64,000 bases of DNA from Reyranella sp. (GTDB taxonomy: Bacteria; Pseudomonadota; Alphaproteobacteria; Reyranellales; Reyranellaceae): the NCBI RefSeq assembly GCF_017305915.1, contig NZ_JAFKJN010000021.1, positions 1 through 64,000 on the forward strand, written 5' to 3'. Positions 57,924 to 64,000 of the stretch are shown in pieces. The first letter of the stretch is position 1, and every line of letters starts with the position of its first letter. The notes under the pieces are model-generated. The model was not told the DNA's origin, did not search any database, and saw nothing but the letters and a program-made list of their open reading frames with translations. The translations under genes and the position numbers were made by a program.

Positions 57924-57979
57924 TGAATCTCGGTTCAGTCTTTGGACAAAGAAATGAACCCAAATTCATATCATGTCAA
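57924..57979 (-). promoter_or_regulatory. Promoter/operator region of the TetR-Rieske operon
   Basis: TGAA-TCTCGG-TTCA forms a dyad at 57924-57937, and GGTTCA (57932-57937) pairs with TGAACC (57955-57960). On the minus strand TTGACA at 57979-57974 is a consensus -35; the -10 is weaker. The dyads between the -35 and the start codon are in the right place for autorepression. Confidence 0.45.
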
Positions 57980-57998
57980 CGGCGCGTTAGATGTGGCG

Positions 57999-58739
57999 CT
58001 AACCGATCAGCCGCGCGAGCGCCTTGGACAGGCCGATACTGTCGACGGGAGGCGCTTTGGCGAGCCGGCCGGCGCGCGACTTCGCCGGATTCTGCGCCGC
58101 CAGGCATTCGGCCATCGAGATGGCGCAGGCGACGCCGTCGAGCAGCGGCACGTCGACCTTGTTCGCAAGCTTGGCGGCGAGGCCGGCCAGTCCCGCGCCG
58201 CCCAGGATGACGACGTCGGCGCGATCCTCCTTCACGCAGGCCTGGCAGCCCTTGGCCAGCAGCGCCATGGCGGCCTTCGGGTTGCGCGCGATGTCGGCGC
58301 CGGTCGGCGCGACGGTGCGCACCGAGGCGAGCCGCGAGGCGAGGCCCATGCCGGCGACGAACTCCTCCAGCATCGACTGCCAGCGCGCGCCGCCGGTGAC
58401 GATCGAGAAGCGGCCGCCCAGGGCGCAGGCCTGCAGGATCGACGAATCGGCCATGCCGACCACCGGCACCGGGCTGATCTCCTTCAGCGCGGCGAGGCCC
58501 GGATCGCCGAAGCAGGCGAGCACGACGGCGTCCTTGCGGCCCTCGTCGTTGGCGAAGGCATCGACGGCAGCGTGGCCCGCGATGGCGTAGCCGACGCGCG
58601 AGGCGATGTAGCGCGGCCCGAACGCGCCCGAAACGGCGCGCAGGGTCGTGCCTTTCGAGGCGAAAGTCTTCGCGGTCCTGAGCACGAGATCGGTGATCGA
58701 TTGCGTCGTGTTGGGATTGATCAGAAGGATCTCGGTCAT
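57999..58739 (-). CDS. Asp/Glu/hydantoin racemase family protein
   Basis: 246 residues. ILLINPNTTQSITDLVLRTA at the N-terminus is the hallmark of hydantoin/Asp-Glu racemases. The two catalytic cysteines are in VLACFGDPGL near 80 and, probably, in the DGVACAISMAECLA segment near 205; VVGMADSSILQA and VILGGAGLAGLA complete the pattern. Might racemise hydantoins or amino acids, or act as a maleate-isomerase-like enzyme. ATG 58739 follows the DNA glycosylase gene by 55 bases on the same strand. Confidence 0.87.
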   Translation of the reverse strand: MTEILLINPNTTQSITDLVLRTAKTFASKGTTLRAVSGAFGPRYIASRVGYAIAGHAAVDAFANDEGRKDAVVLACFGDPGLAALKEISPVPVVGMADSSILQACALGGRFSIVTGGARWQSMLEEFVAGMGLASRLASVRTVAPTGADIARNPKAAMALLAKGCQACVKEDRADVVILGGAGLAGLAAKLANKVDVPLLDGVACAISMAECLAAQNPAKSRAGRLAKAPPVDSIGLSKALARLIG

Positions 58740-58794
58740 GGCTTTTCCGTCGGCCGCATGAGGAGGCCCCTCGGCTTCGCTCGGGGCGACGGGG

Positions 58795-59511
58795 CTAAAG
58801 CTGCATGATCTCCTTGAGGCGCGCCACGTCGTAGTTGTTGCCGATCGACAGAGCGCAGGTGCGCGAGATGTGGGTGATCGGCAGGCCGCTCTCCTTCGCC
58901 CAGGCGTTGAGCTGCGCCTGCGCGAGCTTGAGGTCCTTCCTGGAGGTGCCGCTGCCAATCGGCACTCCCGCATCGCGCAAGCAAAGCAATACGTCGCCCG
59001 ATAAGACGAACGCATCCCAGCCGAGGAAGCGCAGCAGGTACTGGCCGCTGAAGCCGCCCAGCCGCGAGCCGCGCTTGCCCAGCAGGTCGAGCAGCCCGAC
59101 CTGGTCATCGGCCGGCCAGGTGGCGAGGAACTTGCCGAAGCTGCCGTGCTCGGCCGCGATCTCGATGACGAACTTCGCGTTCTCGCGCACCGACTTGATC
59201 TTCTGCGCGTTGCGCACGATGCGCGTGTCGCGGGCGAGCTTGTCCCAGAACTCGGCCGGCTGGAACAGCAGCCGCTTGGGATTGAACTCGAGGAAGGCCT
59301 CCTCGAAGCCGGGCCATTTCTTGTCGATCACGTCCCACACGAAGCCCGCTGAGAAGACACGCGCCGCCATCTCCGACAGCACACGGTCGTCCGGCAGCTT
59401 GGCCAGCGCCTTGTTGTTGGGCTTCTTGGGCATCAGGCTGGCCAGCACCTTGTCGCCGCCCTTGCGCCTGGCGGCGCGCTCGCGGATCGACTTGAAGGAG
59501 ACCTTCGCCAT
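58795..59511 (-). CDS. DNA-3-methyladenine glycosylase I-like protein
   Basis: 238 residues with the HhH-GPD-type glycosylase pattern of the Tag family: FSAGFVWDVIDKKWPGFEEA, FNPKRLLFQPAEFWDKLARD, RIVRNAQKIKSVRENAKFV. The C-terminal half (GFSGQYLLRFLGWDAFVLSG) recalls a helix-hairpin-helix region. Zinc-binding cysteines typical of E. coli Tag are not all present, so it is a divergent member. It would excise alkylated purines. 4 bases downstream of the alpha/beta hydrolase stop, so probably cotranscribed. Confidence 0.8.
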   Translation of the reverse strand: MAKVSFKSIRERAARRKGGDKVLASLMPKKPNNKALAKLPDDRVLSEMAARVFSAGFVWDVIDKKWPGFEEAFLEFNPKRLLFQPAEFWDKLARDTRIVRNAQKIKSVRENAKFVIEIAAEHGSFGKFLATWPADDQVGLLDLLGKRGSRLGGFSGQYLLRFLGWDAFVLSGDVLLCLRDAGVPIGSGTSRKDLKLAQAQLNAWAKESGLPITHISRTCALSIGNNYDVARLKEIMQL

Positions 59512-59515
59512 TCGG

Positions 59516-60280
59516 CTACTCCAGCCAGCCGTCGAAAAAGTCGAAGACGCTCGCCTTGAACAGGCCGTGGCTGATCAGGGAGAAGTGGTCGCAGCCCGGC
59601 ACCGTCACTGCCCTGGCGCCGGGAATGGCGTCGGCCAGGCCCTGCGGCGGGCCGGCAAGCTGGTCGCGCATGCCGGCGATCACCAGGGTCGGCCGGCGGA
59701 CGCCCATCAGCGAGTCGGGCGTGAGCGGCATGCGCGGGCCGCGCGAGCACGCGGCGAGGGCGAGGCGGTCTTCCTTCTGCTCGTCCGCGAAGTGGCGGAA
59801 GCTCTTCAGCATCGGGTCGGCGATCTCGTCGGGCGTCGGCGCTTCCATCGCCTTGGCCATGCCGTCGGGATCGCGTGGCAACTCGAACAGGCGGGCGCCG
59901 ACGCCGCTCACCACCAGATGGTCGACGCGGCCGCCGTCGAGCAGCGCCGCGGTCAGCGCAATGTGCGAGCCCATCGAGAAGCCAACAATGTGCGCGCGTG
60001 AGAGGCTGGCATGGTCCATCAATGCAAAGACATCGCGCGCCATCGCCTCGCGAGCGTACTTCTCGGGCTCGTGCGGTTTGGCGCTTTCGCCATGGCCGCG
60101 ATTGTCGAGCGCCAGGCCGCGCATGCCCTTGGCGGCGATGGCGTCGTACCAGCCCATGCGCTTCCAGTTCTCGTACTTGTTGGCGGAGAAGCCGTGCACC
60201 AGGACGACCGCCTTGCGGGCGTCGCTGGGACCGAACTCATCATAGGCAAGGTCAAGGCCGTCGGATGTGAATTGGGGCAT
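59516..60280 (-). CDS. Alpha/beta hydrolase
   Basis: 254 residues. Oxyanion region VLVHGFSANK near 30, LDNRGHGESAKP, nucleophile elbow GFSMGSHIAL (Ser near 106), acid in AGMRDQLAG near 211, and histidine in GCDHFSLI near 236. Cytoplasmic. Divergent from the arylsulfatase gene with 38 bases between them; heads a minus unit with the glycosylase and racemase genes. Substrate unknown. Confidence 0.88.
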   Translation of the reverse strand: MPQFTSDGLDLAYDEFGPSDARKAVVLVHGFSANKYENWKRMGWYDAIAAKGMRGLALDNRGHGESAKPHEPEKYAREAMARDVFALMDHASLSRAHIVGFSMGSHIALTAALLDGGRVDHLVVSGVGARLFELPRDPDGMAKAMEAPTPDEIADPMLKSFRHFADEQKEDRLALAACSRGPRMPLTPDSLMGVRRPTLVIAGMRDQLAGPPQGLADAIPGARAVTVPGCDHFSLISHGLFKASVFDFFDGWLE

Positions 60281-60318
60281 GGCGCATGTTAGAAGACCCC
60301 GCAAAGGGAGGAATTGCA

Positions 60319-62547
60319 ATGGCGGCCAGGATCGGGAAGACGGTGGGCGAGTCCCAGCCGTACTGGCCCACCGCGCCCAAGCGGCCAAAAGGCGCGCCCA
60401 ACATCCTGATCGTGCTGTTCGACGATGTCGGCTTCTCCGACTTCGGCTGCTACGGCTCGCCGATTTCGACGCCGACCATCGACGCGCTGGCCGGGCGCGG
60501 CCTGCGCTACACCGGCTTCCACACGACGTCGATGTGCTCGACCACGCGCGCCGCGCTTCTGACGGGTCGCAACCATCATTCGGTCGGCGTCGGCTGCCTC
60601 GCCAATTTCGATTCGGGCTATCCCGGCTATCGCGGCAAGATCGCGCGCGAGGCCGGCACTTTGGCCGAGATGCTGCGGCCGCACGGCTACCGCAACTACA
60701 TGCTGGGCAAGTGGCACGTCACGCCGCTCACCGAATCGGGCGCGACCGGGCCGTTCGACGGCTGGCCGCTGGGCCGCGGCTTCGATCGCTTCTACGGCTT
60801 CCTCGATGCCGAGACCGATCAATACGCGCCCGAGCTGGTGCGCGACAACACGCCGTGCGATCCGCCCGGCACCTACGAGACCGGCTATCACCTGACGGCT
60901 GACCTGGTCGATCAGGCGATCCGCTATCTTGCCGACCACATCGCCGACGATGCGGAGATCCCGTGGCTGACCTGGGTGGCGCTCGGCGCCTGCCACGCGC
61001 CGCACCAGGCGCCGGCCGATCTGATTCGCAAGTACGATGCGCTGTTCTCGTCGGGCTGGGACGACGAGCGCGACCAGCGCCTCTTGCGCCAGAAGAAGAT
61101 GGGCGTGGTGCCCGACAACACGCGCCTGCCGCCGCGCAACGATCTGGTGAAGCCGTGGGCCGATCTGCCGGAGCCCGAGCGGCGGCTCTACACGCGGCTC
61201 CAGGCGGCCTATGCGGCGATGCTGGAACATGCCGACCGGCATCTGGCGCGGCTGGTCGCTTTCCTCGACAAGGCGGGCCAGCTCGACGACACGCTGATCA
61301 TCGTGATGTCCGACAACGGCGCCAGCCAGGAGGGCGGACCGTTCGGCATGGTCAACGCGATGGGCCCGTACAATCTGCGCCGCGAGCCGATCGAGGAGAA
61401 GATCGCGCGCCTCTCCGACATCGGCGGGCCGGACACCCATTCCAACTTTCCGCTCGGCTGGGCGATGGCGGCCAACACGCCGCTGCGCCGCTACAAGCAG
61501 AACACGCATGGCGGCGGCATCCGCGATCCGCTGGTGATCTCCTGGCCCAAGGGCCTGCCGGCGCGCGGCGAGCTGCGTCACCAGTTCTGCCACGCGTCGG
61601 ATCTTGCGCCGACGCTGCTCGACATCGTCGGCGTCACGCCGCCCAAGACGATCAACGGCGTCGAGCAGATGCCCACCGAGGGCACCAGCTTCGCGGCGAG
61701 CCTGAAGGATGCCAAGGCGCCGTCGAAGAAGGGCGCCCAGTATTTCGAGATGTTCGGCCATCGCGGGCTGGTGCAGGACGGCTGGAAGGCGGTCGCGTTC
61801 CATCCCATGGGCTCGAGCTTCGACCAGGACAAATGGGAGCTGTTCCATCTCGACAAGGATTTCAGCGAGACCGACGATCTTGCCGCCAGGGAGCCGGCTC
61901 GGCTGAAGGCGATGATCGAGGAGTGGTGGAAGCAGGCCGCGGCGCACCAGGTGTTGCCGCTCGACGACCGCTTCGGCCCACGCTTCGCCGACAATGCCAA
62001 GCGCTTCCACGGGCCGCGCAAGCGCTTCGTCTTCCATACCGGCATGGGCCACGTGCCGACCGACGTGGCACCCGACGTGCGCAGCCGCACCTACACCATC
62101 GAGGCCGATGCGCGGGTCGACGAGGCGAGTCAGGGCGTGCTGATCGCCCACGGCGACATGACGTGCGGGTATTCGCTCTACATCAAGGACCGGCATCTGA
62201 CCTACGACATGAATGTCGGCGGCCAGCACCACATCGTCGTCTCCGACCGGCCGGTGCCGCCGGGCAACCGCCGGCTCGGGCTTCGCATGCGGCGCAAGGC
62301 CGGCCGCAACGTCGCGACGTTGCTGATTGACGGCGAGGCGGTCGGCGGCTTCGATGAGCAGAACGGCTTCATCAGCTTCATCTCGTGGTCGGGCCTCGAT
62401 ATCGGCCGCGACCGCGGCAGCCCGGTGTCGCACTACGAGGCGCCGTTCGCGTTCACCGGCAAGCTGCGCAAGGTGACCGTGCTGATGGACGACGACCAGG
62501 CGCTCGACGCCACCGCCGCCGCCAACGCGACCCTGGCGCGCGAATGA
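60319..62547 (+). CDS. Arylsulfatase/alkaline-phosphatase-superfamily hydrolase with CSTTR motif
   Basis: 742 residues. Metal-binding start NILIVLFDDVGFSDFGCYG, then CSTTRAALLTGRNHHS with Cys73, which aligns with the residue converted to formylglycine. The consensus is CxPxR or CxAxR; here Thr75 occupies the Pro/Ala place. Other sulfatase residues are present: LGKWHVTPL, IIVMSDNGASQEGGP and KQNTHGGGIRDP. The C-terminal 180 residues form a beta-rich extension. No signal peptide. ATG 60319 has GGGAGG 7 bases upstream. Followed 13 bases later by an MFS gene that may export or import the substrate. Confidence 0.88.
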   Translation: MAARIGKTVGESQPYWPTAPKRPKGAPNILIVLFDDVGFSDFGCYGSPISTPTIDALAGRGLRYTGFHTTSMCSTTRAALLTGRNHHSVGVGCLANFDSGYPGYRGKIAREAGTLAEMLRPHGYRNYMLGKWHVTPLTESGATGPFDGWPLGRGFDRFYGFLDAETDQYAPELVRDNTPCDPPGTYETGYHLTADLVDQAIRYLADHIADDAEIPWLTWVALGACHAPHQAPADLIRKYDALFSSGWDDERDQRLLRQKKMGVVPDNTRLPPRNDLVKPWADLPEPERRLYTRLQAAYAAMLEHADRHLARLVAFLDKAGQLDDTLIIVMSDNGASQEGGPFGMVNAMGPYNLRREPIEEKIARLSDIGGPDTHSNFPLGWAMAANTPLRRYKQNTHGGGIRDPLVISWPKGLPARGELRHQFCHASDLAPTLLDIVGVTPPKTINGVEQMPTEGTSFAASLKDAKAPSKKGAQYFEMFGHRGLVQDGWKAVAFHPMGSSFDQDKWELFHLDKDFSETDDLAAREPARLKAMIEEWWKQAAAHQVLPLDDRFGPRFADNAKRFHGPRKRFVFHTGMGHVPTDVAPDVRSRTYTIEADARVDEASQGVLIAHGDMTCGYSLYIKDRHLTYDMNVGGQHHIVVSDRPVPPGNRRLGLRMRRKAGRNVATLLIDGEAVGGFDEQNGFISFISWSGLDIGRDRGSPVSHYEAPFAFTGKLRKVTVLMDDDQALDATAAANATLARE

Positions 62548-62560
62548 CCCCGACTATCGA

Positions 62561-63784
62561 ATGACACCAGTCCTCGATCGTCGGCCGGGCGTGGACAGTC
62601 CCTACGCCTGGCGATTGGCCTTCCTGTCGATGTTCTGCATCGGCCTGGGCGGCGGCGCGATCTATCTGCCGGTGGTGGCGCTGAAGGAGATCGCCGCCGA
62701 GTTCGGCGACCGCCGCGCCGTGCCGTCGATGGCCTACATGCTGGGCTTCTTCGCCATGGGCCTGGGCGGCGTGTTCATGGGTTGGCTGGCCGACCGCACC
62801 AGCCCGCGCGTGCCGCTCTTGATAGCGGGCGTCTCGATCTTCCTCGGCGGCTGGCTGGCTGCGAGCGGCGACGAGCTGCTGCTCTACGCGGGCTATGCCC
62901 TGCCGTTGGGCTTCCTTGGCAATGCCGCGACCTTCACGCCGGCGATGAACAACATCCAGGGCTGGTTCGAGAAGCGGCGCAGCACCGCCGTGTCGATCAT
63001 CTCGGTGGGGCCCGCGATCTCGGGCTTCACCTGGCCGCAGGTCTATCGCTGGCTGCTGCCCGATCATGGCTGGCGCCAGTCGCTGATCATCTACGGCGTG
63101 ACCGCCGGCGTGCTGCTGTTCCTCTGCGCCTTCTATGTGCGGCCCTCGCCGGTCGCGCGCGCCAAGGCTGCGCGACCCAAGGAAGACCTGTCGATCCTGC
63201 CGATGCCGTCGTCGTTCCTGATGGGCATGCTGTCGGCCGCCGCCTTCTGCTGCTGCGCCGCCATGGCGGTGCCGTTCGTGCACATGGTGGCATTCTGCGG
63301 CGATCTCGGCCTGTCGCCGGCGCGCGGCTCGGAGGCGATCTCGCTGATCCTGCTGAGCGCGGTCGCCGCGACCTTCGCCATGGGCCGGCTCAGCGACCAC
63401 ATCGGGCCGCTCAAGGTCAGCCTGCTGTGCTCGGCGGTGCAGGTCGTGTCGTTGACCGGTTACGTCTTCGTGCAGGGGCTCGCCGGCATCTACATCCTCG
63501 CGATGATCCACGGCATTCCCTACATCGCGATCGTGCAGGGCTATGCGCTGATCCTGCGCCGGCTCTACGGATCGAACATCGCCGGCTGGCGGCTGGGCGT
63601 GGTGATGCTGTTCGCCATGGCCGGCATGGCGGCGGGCGGCTGGATCGGCGGCGCCGTCTTCGACGCGACGTTGAGCTACCGCCCGGCCTTCCAGCTCGCA
63701 TTAGCCTTCGACCTCCTGAATTTCATGCTGCTCGGACTTCTCTTTGTCGGCCGGCGGCGGACAATGGCGGGCCTCACGGTATAG
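62561..63784 (+). CDS. MFS transporter (OFA-like)
   Basis: 407 residues with 12 helices. WRLAFLSMFCIGLGGGAIYL starts helix 1; GGVFMGWLADRTSPRVPLLI is the signature between helices 2 and 3; FTPAMNNIQGWFEKRRSTAV is typical of the oxalate/formate and monocarboxylate porter group. A CCC cluster (SAAAFCCCAAMAVPF) lies in a mid helix. No clear Shine-Dalgarno precedes ATG 62561, so translation may depend on the sulfatase stop 13 bases earlier. The nitrile hydratase gene follows by 9 bases, so the transported compound may relate to it. Confidence 0.88.
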   Translation: MTPVLDRRPGVDSPYAWRLAFLSMFCIGLGGGAIYLPVVALKEIAAEFGDRRAVPSMAYMLGFFAMGLGGVFMGWLADRTSPRVPLLIAGVSIFLGGWLAASGDELLLYAGYALPLGFLGNAATFTPAMNNIQGWFEKRRSTAVSIISVGPAISGFTWPQVYRWLLPDHGWRQSLIIYGVTAGVLLFLCAFYVRPSPVARAKAARPKEDLSILPMPSSFLMGMLSAAAFCCCAAMAVPFVHMVAFCGDLGLSPARGSEAISLILLSAVAATFAMGRLSDHIGPLKVSLLCSAVQVVSLTGYVFVQGLAGIYILAMIHGIPYIAIVQGYALILRRLYGSNIAGWRLGVVMLFAMAGMAAGGWIGGAVFDATLSYRPAFQLALAFDLLNFMLLGLLFVGRRRTMAGLTV

Positions 63785-63793
63785 GATCGGGTC

Positions 63794-64000
63794 ATGGCCG
63801 ACGAACATGACCATGACCACGACAACCATCTCTCCGAGACCGTGCTACGGGTGAAGGCCCTCGAATCGCTGCTGGTGGAGAAGGGGCTTGTCGATCCGGC
63901 GGCGCTCGACGCGATGGTCGACGTCTACGAGAACAAGATCGGCCCGCGCAACGGCGCCAAGGTCGTCGCCAAGGCGTGGACCGATCCCGCCTACAAGGCG
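63794..64000 (+). CDS. nthA: Nitrile hydratase alpha subunit, N-terminal part (window edge)
   Basis: 69 codons are visible before the window ends. A histidine/aspartate-rich leader (MADEHDHDHDNH) precedes VLRVKALESLLVEKGLVDPA, then the GPRNGAKVVAKAWTDPAYKA block, which is the conserved N-terminal region of nitrile hydratase alpha subunits. The metal-binding CSLC motif would lie beyond the edge, so iron or cobalt type cannot be told. Thiocyanate hydrolase gamma subunit is the main alternative. It hydrates nitriles to amides with a beta subunit and an activator expected downstream. Confidence 0.85.
   Translation, partial: MADEHDHDHDNHLSETVLRVKALESLLVEKGLVDPAALDAMVDVYENKIGPRNGAKVVAKAWTDPAYKA

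Overview
This is a GC-rich, gene-dense chromosomal window. Its gene repertoire fits a metabolically versatile soil or water alphaproteobacterium of the Reyranella/Bradyrhizobium kind: TctC-type binding proteins, GMC oxidoreductases, acyl-CoA dehydrogenases, VOC dioxygenases, an NsrR/group III hemoglobin pair, and dispersed GC-rich palindromic repeats. The genus is an inference from gene content; no rRNA or marker gene is present.

Layout. 1-142 is the 3' end of an IS5-family element. 139-2249 (minus) holds an acyl-CoA dehydrogenase, a small K+-channel-like protein and a DUF3237 gene broken by an in-frame amber codon. 2285-16633 is a catabolic patchwork: alpha/beta hydrolase, TctC binding protein, zinc alcohol dehydrogenase, two thiamine-diphosphate enzymes, a four-gene minus cluster (flavin monooxygenase-like protein, GMC oxidoreductase, DUF1254/1214 protein, lipoprotein), an HpcH/HpaI aldolase and a VOC protein. 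15032-20544 is a complete Dpp/Opp-type peptide ABC importer, followed by a second GMC oxidoreductase and a flavin reductase. 22733-24318 encodes tandem alkylation-repair proteins (Ada plus a second methyltransferase). 24409-32875 contains a SnoaL-like protein, a ketopantoate-reductase-like protein, two alpha/beta hydrolases, a VOC protein, a flavin-dependent monooxygenase-like protein, an MFS transporter and an oxaloacetate-decarboxylase-like lyase. 33088-39889 is a three-gene operon (transglutaminase, circularly permuted ATP-grasp/alpha-E fusion, transglutaminase-DUF2126), a conserved system predicted to act on peptides or proteins but without, to my knowledge, an established substrate.

40843-50411 is the accessory region. 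It contains a 167-bp foldback repeat, a RES-Xre toxin-antitoxin pair, an FAD monooxygenase, a lower-GC module (small membrane protein, DUF4236 protein, large secreted protein), a 3' fragment of a tRNA-Glu gene, and a compact minus-strand operon with an AAA ATPase, two small proteins and a phage terminase large subunit but no other recognisable phage gene. A palindromic element has inserted in frame into one of these genes.

50412-64000 returns to catabolism and stress: zinc alcohol dehydrogenase and acetyltransferase; FAH hydrolase, MFS transporter and nitroreductase (minus operon); the divergent NsrR-type regulator and group III truncated hemoglobin, with twin dyad sites between them and a 20-codon ORF overlapping the hemoglobin stop; TetR plus Rieske oxygenase; Asp/Glu racemase; DNA glycosylase; alpha/beta hydrolase; arylsulfatase with an unusual CxTxR active-site motif; MFS transporter; and the start of a nitrile hydratase alpha subunit cut by the window edge. 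Starts below are chosen from Shine-Dalgarno spacing and overlaps; functions come from recognisable motifs and family resemblance, without database searches.
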